Source: Omphalotus guepiniiformis | Taxonomy: Eukaryota > Basidiomycota > Agaricomycetes > Agaricales > Omphalotaceae | Length of the DNA: 64,000 nt | Direction of reading: 5' to 3' | NCBI GenBank assembly: GCA_028554645.1 | Contig: JAQOOI010000073.1 | Location: forward strand, 1,054,001 to 1,118,000 | Part shown: positions 38,243-48,177 of the stretch, piece by piece | How the letters are laid out: every line of letters begins with the position of its first letter | How positions within the stretch are numbered: the first letter of the stretch is position 1 | Program-made: the position numbers and the translations under genes | The notes under the pieces: model-generated | Databases searched by the model: none | Told to the model about the DNA's origin: nothing | Seen by the model: the letters and a program-made list of their open reading frames with translations, nothing else

Positions 38243-39414
38243 ATGTCTGAAGCGCCCGTATTGTCTGAGAATGGCATCTTAGTCGCTGTACCGTAAGTTC
38301 TCTTCTCTCCTCTGTTCGTCTACATACTCAGCACCGAGTGTGCACTTCCTACAGACCATGGAAGTTGAAGGGCCGATTGTGGCAGTTTGTTACAGCGCCA
38401 CTAAAGAAAGACGCGAACTTTCCAGCTGGCTGGGCAACTCCCTGCGAGGCTGATGTTTTGGCCAAAGACGGCGAGTTCGTTGGTGGACTCGGGCAGATCA
38501 TGGTGCGTTGGAATCGAACCTCACAATCAATTTCCCCGATGCTGATCTGATTCTTGTGTTTCAAGCTTGTACAATATACGGAGAGTCCAGTCGGTACGTT
38601 CTTATGGCCTCCGTTCGTGAATGTGATTCTTACGCTAATACCGGCGCCCTTTTGGACAGGTCCCTGTAAGTGTTCATCTGTAATCGCAGACGAAGAGACG
38701 AACTGCATATTCCTTTCAATAGATGATGAATTGGTCTACGTACCTGGAAAGTTCAAATACAAGGACGGTTCACTTGGAGCGAGAGTAACCCGAATATACG
38801 TGTCAACTAAAGAGTCGACAGAGAACGGTACGCAGCATGATTGTACTTTCACTCTACAACTTGTCCTCATCTCCGGCAATTTCAAGGCCGAAAGAACTGG
38901 AATATTCCCAGTGAGTGTATTCCCGGAACAAGCCGACGGGTCGCAAGTTCTAACTCCATCTTGGTTCTTGATAGAACGTGTTGCTAGCTTCACCTACAAA
39001 AAAGGTCCCAACACCTCCACCTGGGACCTCGCTGTTTCCAATTTAGAAACACCTGACACCCCCTTCTTCCATATAACCGTGAAACCTGTACCGATCCTCT
39101 CCTCCCTTCGCATCCCATTCGATAGTACCATCTTGGGGAGTTTTGGCCAGCTAATTCAACCTCCCCTTCCCAAGAACCCCGACCGAGCGGAATGTGTCGC
39201 TACGGAAAAGTGGGTTACACTTACTCCAGGCATGAAAGGCAAGATGCGTCTCGGTTGGCTTGTAGCGGAGATGGCATCGGACAATGAGGAAAGGAAGGGA
39301 AAAAAGATTGCAGACGGGGTGAGCTTTCCCGCGGTCGAGCCATATAGGCTGGGATTCTGTTTGGAGGATATGGATCTTGACTTTGGGGTGCCGGAGTATA
39401 GGGATTCGTATTGA
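38243..39414 (+). CDS. Acetoacetate-decarboxylase-like fungal protein
   Basis: This resembles a fungal family annotated with an acetoacetate decarboxylase-like fold; biochemical function is unproven. The ATG at 38243 gives MSEAPVLSENGILVAVP. Then come PPWKLKGRLWQFV, GGLGQIM, LVQYTESPVG, PYDELVYVPGKF, RVTRIYVSTKESTENG, WNIPKRVASFTYKK and a C-terminal beta-rich half ending LDFGVPEYRDSY (TGA 39412-39414). The segment GPYDELVYVPG depends on a 6-nt microexon (38660-38665). Further introns follow ENG and WNIP. Without splicing, 38554-39414 also happens to be open, which would mislead simple gene callers. I did not identify a Schiff-base lysine with confidence, so enzymatic activity is uncertain. 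Frame and splice sites look intact. Confidence 0.8.
38660..38665 (+). other. 6-nt microexon
   Basis: GTCCCT lies between introns of 66 nt (38594-38659, GTACGT donor) and 57 nt (38666-38722, GTAAGT donor). Joining it gives Gly-Pro-Tyr-Asp-Glu-Leu, the family-typical segment after YTESPV. Confidence 0.8.
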
Positions 39415-39445
39415 GTCTACTTGCTAGTAAATTATGTTTACTGCC

Positions 39446-39921
39446 TTACTGATCTTTCTTGGAGTCGCGCAAGTAAAAATCGGTTCCGAAGAATGCTCTT
39501 GTCAATGTCAATGTAGCGACGATAGGACAGCTTAAGGTCGTGATACATACCCATCGCAGCTGACTCGGAGGGTCGATGCCAAGTCGATGCTTTCCAACTC
39601 CGGATCTAGTCCAGTCTTCTCCCGAACATGCGAAGTCGAAAGAAGATACGCTCTCAGCGAGGCTGTGGACGAGGTCAAAGCCGCGCTAGGCTGGAACACA
39701 TTCGCTAGGTCCTCGGATGCTCCTTTAATGAATGTTTGCCGAGTTGGGTTGAAAACGTAGGTAGATCCCGAGAGAACGAATCGCAACAAAGCTGTTTTTC
39801 CGAGTGGATATATGCTCTTGAATATTGAATAGCAACTTCCGCGGATGGTGTCATCTTGTTTCGTCCTTTTCATAGTATAGAAGATTTTGTCCATCTTGAA
39901 GGATTTATGTACTAGGCTCAT
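39446..39921 (-). CDS. Unknown small protein, two exons
   Basis: I do not recognise this product. The ATG at 39921 starts MSLVHKSFKMDKIFYTMKRT, and the first exon runs to 39551 with the middle part RFVLSGSTYVFNPTRQTFIK. A 53-nt intron (39498-39550; GTATGT donor, CAAG acceptor) joins it in phase to a short last exon ending FFGTDFYLRDSKKDQ at TAA 39446-39448. The product is about 140 residues, with no signal peptide or membrane helix. It is convergent with the previous gene, only 31 bp apart, which supports these 3' ends. Splice quality favours a real gene, but no homologue comes to mind. Confidence 0.5.
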
Positions 39922-40428
39922 TCCTTAAGTATTGGATCGATCATGATGTCAACCAACTTGAAGGCCACGTGAGCATACTCACCTCTGTCTATTCCATGTC
40001 TCCGTTCACGGTGGCCCTTCAGATCACTTCACTCTCTTCCGTTAATCGCAGGAATAACCTAGAAACCATATATTGGCTCTTTCAGAAGAGTAGCAACCCC
40101 ATCGCGTTCCGAGGCGGTCCGGTGTATCCCTCCGAAGTTCGCCCTTCAATTCAAGTTTTACAAGTTCTTTTTCCTTGAAGAGGCATTTCCATCAAACCAA
40201 GTTTATGAGGCTGCCCGCATACACGAAGCTCATGAGCTCTACATTGATGCCTTTTGACCAAAATTTCAGACCTCATGTCCTTCACTCCACATGTTGCGAG
40301 AATAATTATCCCCTCCACTCTGGGCAGTTCGAGTCCGGTTGCAGTCCTTCAACTCATATATTTAAGCGCACAATTCTACGAGCCCAATCAAGTGTCCCTC
40401 AATTCGTCCTCAATCTGACACGTCGACG
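39922..40428. other. Promoter region of GH16-like gene
   Basis: This 500-bp divergent spacer holds a TATA-like tatattta near 40356-40364, about 65 bp before the ATG at 40429. Short open frames (39969-40178, 40175-40465) look like chance. Confidence 0.45.
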
Positions 40429-41618
40429 ATGTTGCCTGGACTGTTCCTTACTGCAGCTGCTCTAGCATTCTCGGCGCCGGGAGTTTCCTTGGTTCATGCG
40501 GCAACGACCGTCATTCCAACCTCGTCCTTCTCCTCATATACTAGTCTCGAGTCTTTCTGGGCATATCTATATCCCTGGGGTTCAGATCATAATGGAAGTG
40601 AGTTTGTCGTTCTGAATACTAGCATGTATTCGGATCTAATATGTTAATAGGTGCCAGGATGGTGGGCAATTCAAGTGACCACTCGCATATCGTTGTTGCG
40701 TCCAGTACGCTAAGTCTGATCGCTACCCCAACAACGAATCCATCCCCGCCGACAAGTACAGCAAATCCCAACCCGGCTATCCACTACGCTAGGTACATCA
40801 CGTTTATTATGATATAAATGCATACTAAGCTGGTCATTCGGTTGTTGTAGTGGTGCCATTCACGCGAAATCCCAGATTACAGTCACCAGTGCTAATTCGT
40901 ACACCATCCAAGGGGAGTTCAGTGCACCAACTGCAGTTGGTACGTGCTAAAGCTTGATCTTTAATCTTACCTAAACTTGTCTAATGTATTTCAAACGGAT
41001 AGGAACCTGGCCAGCATTCTGGTAAGTACTCCCGATAGGCTTGTCATAGAAAGAGAAGTTCATTGATATTGGCCAGGTTGACTGTACGTATGGTATAGTG
41101 CTCTAGACCCAGGGCAATTAACTTCATCTCTCCGACCTGTAGGCTGTCAGCGGCTGGCCTCCCGAATCCGACATCGGCGAATGGAAAGGTACCGCAAACA
41201 ACTGGTTTAACACTTTCAACACCTCGAGTATCGTTCGATCTGACCTCGTTGCATGGCCCACCGATTTATCATTCCACGCTCTTAAAGCAGTCTTGACTGC
41301 CGAGTCGAATAATGCTGATGTTCGCATCGATTTTTACATGGACAACGTACTGAGGGCAACGCAGTACGGCCAAGGTTTCGTCGGGAAGGCTTTGTGGTTG
41401 TGGGTGTCAACTTGTTTTGTTCGATGATTCATGTTGTTAACGGACGTCTTTTACGTGTAGGATCATTGATTTGCAGGTTTGAAGCTTTGTCGTACTGTTG
41501 ATGCGAGAATGACTGACGCTGTTCTTTGTAGATGGAAGGTAGTTCTGGAAGTCCTGGTCCTACGGGTACTACTACATACAAGGTCCGTAACTTGGAGGTG
41601 ACACGATCGGGTTCTTGA
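40429..41618 (+). CDS. Secreted GH16-like beta-glucanase / lectin-fold protein
   Basis: The product has a signal peptide (MLPGLFLTAAALAFSAPGVS, cleavage near VHA-ATT), so it is probably secreted. The mature protein has a concanavalin A-like fold: HYASGAIHAKSQITVTSANS, GEFSAPTAVGTWPAFWLTAV, and GWPPESDIGEWKG. That last piece contains E-x-D-x-x-E, the GH16 catalytic signature, followed by NNWFNTFNTSS, IDFYMDNV and a C-terminal strand TTYKVRNLEVTRSGS. The likely role is cleavage of beta-1,3 or mixed-linkage glucans of the cell wall; the exact substrate is unknown. The gene is cut into many tiny exons: 19 nt (41003-41021), 7 nt (41077-41083) and 16 nt (41461-41476). The tiny exons bring the AFWLTAV and IIDLQ segments into frame. 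All phases agree, so it appears functional. Confidence 0.82.
41077..41083 (+). other. 7-nt microexon in GH16-like gene
   Basis: GTTGACT lies between introns of 55 nt (41022-41076) and 59 nt (41084-41142). It supplies the end of Trp plus Leu-Thr in AFWLTAVSGW, just before the catalytic motif. Confidence 0.8.
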
Positions 41619-42115
41619 GCCTTGCATTCTGTACTTTGGACGAAGCAGTTAACCATTAACTTCCGAATATCATTATGTTGAAGAGACACTCACCAGTCGC
41701 AGATGTATTCGGTCTATCATGGGGAGCTTGAGAGCTTGAGATGCCGATCTGCTGAAAGAACTTCAGGCCGAGGTCATACTCGGACTTTCATCTCCTGGAA
41801 TATCGGAGAGGAAGCTTTACATCACGAATTCCGAGTCCTACTGGTACATTCGGAGCAGCATTAATCGCGCTCCGAGTCGGAATGATTTCAGGTCCCGGGG
41901 TGGTTCGTGGTATGGATCTTGATATGATCGCTCCCTCAACCTTACAGCAATCTGCCTGCTATCAGTTGAAGTCACGATGCCGTTCAACAGGAATGATACT
42001 TACCCATCGAGTTCGATCTTGAGTTTGAAAGCGCCTTTCATAGTAAAAAGTCGTTGGGGTTATCTACTTGGATCTTCTGTTCTACTGAATGCGATTTGTC
42101 TTTGCTATTGACGTG
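41619..42115. other. Flank of the retrotransposon with a possible exon
   Basis: A minus-strand ATG at 42041 opens MKGAFKLKIELDG, and the frame meets a good donor (GTAAGT) after 38 bases. Weak coding-like sequence continues leftward, but I could not extend it to a recognised protein. The retrotransposon begins 75 bp upstream of that ATG. Confidence 0.3.
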
Positions 42116-42446
42116 TGTAGACTTTGTAAGTAAGAACCTCAGTCGATAGTATGCGAACGACTCTATTACCTGTAGACTTTGTAAGTAAGAACTACAGGGA
42201 TGTAAGTATATGAATGAATACAATAAATAAATAAGTAGAGACTCACCCTCAGTCGATAGTATGCGAACGACTGAGGGTGATAACGTCGAAAGATTCAATA
42301 AGTATGGAAAGGATAAATCAAATAAAAGAGAAAGGGCTCCCGCAACCTCCGGACAGGCATGAGCCAATCCGTCGCAGCGATCGACCGTCGCTGCCCATAT
42401 CTGTCATGCTAACATCATTACTTCCTAACATCTAACATCCTCAACA
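42116..42446 (-). repeat. 3' LTR
   Basis: It starts TGTAG and ends CAACA on the plus strand (TG...CA termini) and is 331 bp long. By eye it is identical to the copy at 46933-47263. It contains a duplicated 22-bp unit (42116-42137 and 42171-42192), a duplicated 25-bp unit (42138-42162 and 42248-42272) and a 13-bp inverted repeat with a 12-nt loop (42243-42280). Confidence 0.95.
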
Positions 42447-45400
42447 CTCCCCCTGGCCTCATGCCTTCTCCAATCTAATCCCAGCTTCGTTACGAGCGTG
42501 CGGTGAGTCGACTTTGGTAATGGTTTCGTCATGATGTCGGCTAGGTTATCCTGCGACGAAACGTGAGTGACTTTGAGATGATTATCGTGAACACGATCCC
42601 GAATGTAGTGCCACCGTATGTCGAGATGTTTAGAAAGTCCGTGAGCTTTGGTGGTCTCCGTAAGACTAATAGATCCTAGATTGTCGCCGAAAAGCTCGAA
42701 AGGAAAGTCCTCGAAGAGATTTATCTCGTCCAACCATGATTTCATCCACATTGCCTGTTGGGCGGGCCCTCGCGAGAGAGATATACTCCGCCTCCGTGGA
42801 TGACAACGCCACGATAGGTTGACGTTTAGATGCCCAGGAAACTGGTGAACCACCCATGAAGAAGACATACCCCGACGTCGATCTACGTGTATCCTTGCAC
42901 CCTGCCCAATCTGCGTCCACAAAACCCTCTGGCTTCACACTACCTCCCTTGTTTGACTTATACCGAAGCCCGTAATCCAACGTCCCTCGAATGTATCTGC
43001 ATAGACCCACCAATAATTCCCAATGTTCCGGCGCAGGGTTCGCCTGAACCTGTCCTAACACACTGCATGCATAAGAAATATCGGGTCGGGTACCTGAACT
43101 CCCCCACAACATGCAGCCCAGTAGTGGTCGATAGGGTTTATCCTTCATGAATAATACTTCGTCATCAGACAATGGCTCGGTTCGAGCCTTCACCTGCACA
43201 TGAGGGGGTAACGGAGTGTCGAGCGGGTGTAGCTCCCATAATCCGAAATGTCGTAGAACCTTTTCGAAATAAGCTGTCTGTGAAATAGCAATATCACCAT
43301 TTGGAAACTTCTCAATAGTCAACCCCAGCAGCAAGTTCAAGGCGTCTACTTCCTTCAAGTCCCACTTCTTCGCAAACTCCTTCACCACTCTATCAGCCTC
43401 CGAGTCCGTAGACGATACACTGAAAACATCATCTGTATGAGTAGTAGTGACAGAATATGAGCCATCAGGATTGTTTCGTGAGCGTACACAAGGGTCGGCT
43501 TTGGAGGAGTAAAAACCCAAGTCCTCGTATCCTCTTTGAAGAGTTTTGAACCATGATGTGACCCGACTGAACAAACCCATACAACGGACGCTTCATCAAG
43601 CATACCTTCTCCTCCTCCCCTTGCTTGATGAATCCCTTGGGTTGTCGCATATACATCGGACGGTCCATAACCCCGTTCAAGTACGCGGCGGAGAAGTCGA
43701 ATTGACGAACCTTCAAGCGTTTAAACAGCAGGCAACAGCCATGGTCATACGCACCCGACTCCAACCTTGCTACCATTGCCCAGCCTTTGTCGAAGTCCAC
43801 ACCCGGCACCTGAGAAATCCCCTCGTCCCACATACCGCGCTTTCGGCTTTAAAATGTTTCCCTGACCATCCAACTTCACGTCGTACACCCACATGCCGTC
43901 TACACAGTGAGCACCCTCCGGCAAGTCAACCAAATCCCAACAACCACGACTTTCTAGGTTCTCGATTCTGCCTTCATCGCTGGATACCAAAACTCTTCGT
44001 TTCTCATGGCCTCCTCATATGACCGGGGTATCCGAAACCTCTCCGCCACCTTTGACGAGGCTCGCAAGAGCAATGGGATCTGAGCTAGAAGGATCAGGCA
44101 ACATGGGGTTAGGTAAGTCACCGAAGTCGACAACATTAGCCGTAGGGTGAGAACTATCTTGAGCCCACTCTGCACCCGCAGCTCGCTCAAGACTCTCCCG
44201 TTCAGCATACTCCAACCGTCGCTCCTCAGCGGGAGAAGGACGAGCGAGTTCGAGCAGAACGTCGAAGTGGAATGGGTGGAATGGGTAGTTGTGGCGCAAC
44301 ATCAACAGCGGTGTCGACATGCTGAGAAGTCTCAGCCGGCGGGGTAGACACGGAAGCATTTTCATTAGCTTCGGGGGATAGTGTCGTCGTCGGTAAGCGA
44401 GGTTACGCGAGACGCGATGTCGGCTAAGTCGTCCTCGGCGTCGAACTTGGATGGACGTGTCCGGTGTGTGGTGCCCTCTTCGAATACCACATTCCCGTAC
44501 CTCAAAAACCGAACCACGCGAAGGGTTCGAATACACGATAGCCTCGTCGGTCCATATACCCCACCATAACTCCCTTCCAACCCTGTCTGCCCAGCTTCCC
44601 CGCTACTCTATCCAGATCTTTCACCCAAACATCGCTCCCCCACCGCGCGTAGATGAGAAACATTGAGTCGATGCCCAAATCTGAACCATCTGGCCCATGG
44701 CACAATATCAGGATGACGAGAAGAGGGAAAGAAAACCTCGTACGTAACAGTGAGCTGCCGCAGATTCGGACCGGCCCACCATTCATGACCCATTTCGGGC
44801 ATCTTCCAGTTGTGTACGAGCGCCTTCTATAACTGTACGGTTGGCACGTTCAACATGGCCATTCGCAGCTGATGAAGCCTTAGGAATACGTTCGTATATG
44901 ATGCCGTGTTCGTCGAGATAGGTGAGAAATAGTTGCATTATCGAATTCTCGGCCCTTATCAAATCGTACGACCTTCAACCGACAACCCGTTTGCTTCTCC
45001 GCCATGACATGAAACTTCTTAAACGTTGCAAGAACCGTGGGAGCATCTTTGCTGTCCAAGAAGTAAGGAATACGAATAGATGTCCCCCCGTCTGCACAAA
45101 GCATCATGTACCAAGCTCCGCCTCGACTCTTCACTCGCGATCGTCCCCACAGATCTAGATGTACACGTTCCAGAGGCTCCGACTCATGTGAAACCACATC
45201 ATCAAATGGGCGACGAGAAATCTTGCCGAAGACACAATCTTCGCAAAGACCGTTGACCGTTTGCGGTCAGTAATAGTAAGACCATCAATCAGATTTCTAT
45301 CCGCCAGTCTCAAAATTGTTCGAATATCGGCATGTCCAAACCTGCCGTGCCAAATTTCTAGCCCAACCGGCTTATGGAGTGATCTGCTACCGGCCGACAG

Positions 45401-45650
45401 CAGCGGCTACATCCTGGACGACGGTGACAGCATACAATGAACGTGTACCCGTGGAGTGAGAGAACGTCCCTTCAAGCACGACCTGCTTGAGACTTCGGGT
45501 GTACAACAGTCAACACCGATCCTCCCCATGTGCCACGAAACCCGAGGATATCCAGGGCTGGTAGTGATATGAGATTCATGTTGAATGAGGGAGTATGTAC
45601 AGCAGGTAATACCACACTCGATGCACGTTCCACTTCGAAGCTGAAACATT
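42447..45650 (-). pseudogene. Copia pol (integrase, reverse transcriptase, RNase H), multiply frameshifted
   Basis: All pol parts are present in order but in changing frames. In order they are: the pre-integrase zinc segment (LEIWHGRFGHADIR, then CEDCVFGK); integrase (RVHLDLWGRSRVKSRGG, FDKGREFDNA, ASSAANGHVERANRTV); reverse transcriptase (PRSYEEAMRNEEFWYPAMKA, VRQFDFSAAYLNG, MRQPKGF); and an intact 300-residue stretch at 42666-43580 with TTTHTDDVFSVSS, DADWAGCKDTRRSTSGYVFF and SSTEAEYISLA. The last part has DNLADIMTKPLPKSTHRTL. I count about a dozen frame changes and some stops between conserved blocks. The catalytic aspartates are HTDD rather than the usual YVDD. Such breaks mean no full polyprotein. 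Confidence 0.85.
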
Positions 45651-46874
45651 TAAACTGACGGTACCTGATCCAATGACTCGGAAGGGGTGATCTGGGGTGT
45701 TGCCAACAATATTATCCTCCTTGTACTCGGAAAAATAGGCACGATGAGCGAAACAATGGACGGTTGCACCACTATCAAGATAAGTAGGAGTGCCATTCGG
45801 GGTAGGCATAACGTCTACTGTACAGGCGAGAGGAATGTCTAGATCTAGTCCTTCCATCACCAGTCCAGCATCTTCCCTTCGCAATCTAGGGGAAAATCTC
45901 GACCAGTGAGATTGGGAGCAAGATATCGACAGTGGACACCTACCCTCGCCTATGCCCGCACCCAACGCAAAGGTCTCGATAGGAGTAAGATCAACGATAG
46001 CGGCAGCAGTCGGAGTGGAAGTGGATGTAGTGTTTGACCCAGAGGAGCTCAACTCGGTAACAGCGGGCTCCTTTCCCTTTGGTGCCTTGTACCACTTCGG
46101 CCCCTTTCCTTCCATTCCGCCACCAGCTGCCCAGCAACGCTTATCCGAGTGCCCAGAACGATTACAATTTGAACAGACAAATTTCGAAGACGAATTGTTA
46201 GAGGTAGCGGCGGCTAACGCAGAGGGGTCAGCGACGGAGGTGACAGCTTTGTCGCGATTCAGGAAGGCCCAGTACTCCATCAGAGCCCCGACGACCTCCT
46301 CGACTTTCACTTTGGATTGATGAGCCTGAACCAGTGTGAACCAGGAAGGTGGGAGTGACGAAAATATGACTGAGATCATCTTCGCATCCGTAATCGTACA
46401 ACCAGCGTTTCGAGCAGCAACACGGAGAGTTTGGAGGGTAAGCATATGAGTTTCAAAGTCCCCACCTTCGGCCATGCGAACACTTTCCAGCTTCTTCATA
46501 GCAATGTCTTGGTAAATCTGAGTGGACATGTCGAATTTCGCCTTCAGCTTTGTCCACATATCCGCCGCTTTCATCTCTGGGCTCAGTCCATGCGATCCTG
46601 GATCCACGATGTTCTGATATATAAGTCCAGAGACGTGACCCTCGCGAAACATCCACTCCTCGACGGATGGGTTGGTGGAGGTAACGATGGTCGGTGGTGG
46701 TGCGGCTCCGATCACAGCGGGGGACGTTGGACACTTAATCTTCCCTTCGAGATATGCCAGCAATCCCTTGCTACGTGCTGAGCTGAACAGGAAGTCCTTG
46801 AAAGCTGCCCAATTCTCCACTCCCTTCAAACGGCGTTCATCGGGGAAGTTGACAACGTGGGTGAGAGAACTCAT
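45576..46874 (-). CDS. Copia gag and protease region
   Basis: The ATG at 46874 opens MSSLTHVVNFPDERRLKGVE. The gag capsid-like domain includes KLKAKFDMSTQIYQDIAMKK, LESVRMAEGGDFETHM and FSSLPPSWFTLVQAHQSK. The nucleocapsid zinc knuckle CSNCNRSGHSDKRC is a perfect C-x2-C-x4-H-x4-C. The retroviral-type aspartic protease motif follows in the same frame (YLDSGATVHCFAH), then GSGTVSLNVSAS. After that the frame departs from the family and stops at 45576, while the expected continuation (AVHTPSFNMNLISLPALDIL) lies in another frame starting near 45640. Gag itself is open for about 370 residues and could still be made. A mobile-element gene; no cellular role is implied. Confidence 0.85.
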   Translation of the reverse strand: MSSLTHVVNFPDERRLKGVENWAAFKDFLFSSARSKGLLAYLEGKIKCPTSPAVIGAAPPPTIVTSTNPSVEEWMFREGHVSGLIYQNIVDPGSHGLSPEMKAADMWTKLKAKFDMSTQIYQDIAMKKLESVRMAEGGDFETHMLTLQTLRVAARNAGCTITDAKMISVIFSSLPPSWFTLVQAHQSKVKVEEVVGALMEYWAFLNRDKAVTSVADPSALAAATSNNSSSKFVCSNCNRSGHSDKRCWAAGGGMEGKGPKWYKAPKGKEPAVTELSSSGSNTTSTSTPTAAAIVDLTPIETFALGAGIGEGRCPLSISCSQSHWSRFSPRLRREDAGLVMEGLDLDIPLACTVDVMPTPNGTPTYLDSGATVHCFAHRAYFSEYKEDNIVGNTPDHPFRVIGSGTVSLNVSASKWNVHRVWYYLLYILPHST

Positions 46875-46909
46875 GAGGTTATCTTGTTGACGACAATGTC
46901 AAGACGGGC

Positions 46910-46932
46910 AAGATGCAATCTGACTGCGAATC
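46910..46932 (-). other. Putative primer binding site (half-tRNA type)
   Basis: The 23 bases that abut the 5' LTR read, on the plus strand, like the D-stem to anticodon-stem part of a tRNA ending ...TCTGACTGCGAATC. This is the geometry expected if a 5' half-tRNA primes minus-strand synthesis, as known for Drosophila copia and initiator tRNA-Met. The loop would be CTGCGAA, closest to an Arg tRNA. No TGG start, expected for a full-length tRNA 3' end, is present. Confidence 0.45.
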
Positions 46933-47263
46933 TGTAGACTTTGTAAGTAAGAACCTCAGTCGATAGTATGCGAACGACTCTATTACCTGTAGACTTTGTA
47001 AGTAAGAACTACAGGGATGTAAGTATATGAATGAATACAATAAATAAATAAGTAGAGACTCACCCTCAGTCGATAGTATGCGAACGACTGAGGGTGATAA
47101 CGTCGAAAGATTCAATAAGTATGGAAAGGATAAATCAAATAAAAGAGAAAGGGCTCCCGCAACCTCCGGACAGGCATGAGCCAATCCGTCGCAGCGATCG
47201 ACCGTCGCTGCCCATATCTGTCATGCTAACATCATTACTTCCTAACATCTAACATCCTCAACA
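46933..47263 (-). repeat. 5' LTR
   Basis: It has the same 331-bp sequence as the other LTR, with no difference seen on direct reading. It lies upstream of gag in the minus-strand orientation and should carry the promoter. Confidence 0.95.
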
Positions 47264-48177
47264 ACGTGAACATAGGGTCCGTGTGTGTGCGAGATCTAGA
47301 GCGACTATGACTATCTTGAAAGCCAGGTCCTCAAGGCTTCTGAATCAATCATTGATTTTACGTTCCTGTTGGTCCTGTTCATCGCGGAAGAGGGTGGAGT
47401 GGAGAGAGTTTATCGTGACGGGTGTGATCTTGCGTGATGAGCAACCCGTGACAAGTTCGGTCCTGTTCGGACCGACCATATCTCTACTTCGACTTTCACT
47501 GTACGCTTAGGATAACGACGTGAAACCGATTCCATTCTCGCTCCACTGTAGATGCCTGAGAGGGAAAAAAAACAGACTCGAACTTCTATCGCGTCAAACC
47601 TACTGCCCCTCACGAAGAATTCCCAGCTTTTATGATCTGCTAATTCAATCAGCTTCAACTTAGCATAAGGAAGGCATCTCACGAATGCGTTCGAGGGAAA
47701 TAGGCACTCCGGTATTCCTGCAGGCGATCATGCACCTTGATACACGAAAAAACCTTGGCTTGGATAATTTACCAGGGGTCACCCCACATCTTTGGTTGAC
47801 TCTGTCTGTGTCAGATTATCAAGGATTATCCATCTTTCTGCTGAGCTTTTTGTGCGAGCTTTTCGACAAGTAAGGTGAAATGGGTAAGATCCCCGTTATG
47901 GTGTATTGCGTTTCATACTGCCTTCTTGACGATCAGGATTCCGTACCCGTCAGAGGGGGGGAAGCAGAAGATGTGATCTCGCAGATGATTCCTGGACGAG
48001 TACTTTTTGTGCCACGGTCAAACATGCATTTCCTCGAAATGGTTATCTGCTTCTCACCTCGGAATTAGAGTTCTCATCGCAAAATATTGGTATTTATGCC
48101 GCCGCGCCCCAAGATCTTGTTTCCTTGCTCCTTCATTTCTACCCTGGTTCCCTTCTGTATGCGCATCCCTGCTTACT
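47264..48177. other. Spacer between retrotransposon and DUF6534 gene
   Basis: About 0.9 kb. It starts with the target-site copy ACGTG. Short open frames on both strands lack motifs or splice support. The 100 bp before 48178 are pyrimidine-rich and probably form the leader of the next gene. Confidence 0.45.

Larger units (their letters stand above)
42111..47268 (-). mobile_element. Ty1/copia LTR retrotransposon, complete with target duplication
   Basis: The element spans 42116-47263 and is flanked by the 5-bp target duplication ACGTG (42111-42115 and 47264-47268). It has two LTRs of 331 bp. It is transcribed from the minus strand: gag with zinc knuckle, protease, GAG-pre-integrase, integrase, reverse transcriptase, RNase H. 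Integrase before reverse transcriptase is the copia order. A purine-rich tract (ccagggggag, minus strand, at 42447-42456) abuts the 3' LTR as a polypurine tract. The element is structurally whole but its pol is broken by many frame changes, so this copy is unlikely to encode its own polyprotein. Confidence 0.93.

Noticed and set aside
34593..39414. Possible lipid-related or specialised-metabolism cluster (acyl-CoA synthetase, decarboxylase-like protein, neighbouring fatty-acid hydroxylase)
   Set aside because: All three are common single genes with separate roles; there is no synthase, terpene cyclase, P450 or transporter beside them.
43546..44022. 158-codon plus-strand frame inside the retrotransposon
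   Set aside because: Antisense to the reverse transcriptase region; no motif of its own.
47264..48177. Second transposon next to the copia element
   Set aside because: No terminal repeats, coding domain or additional target duplication are visible in this stretch.
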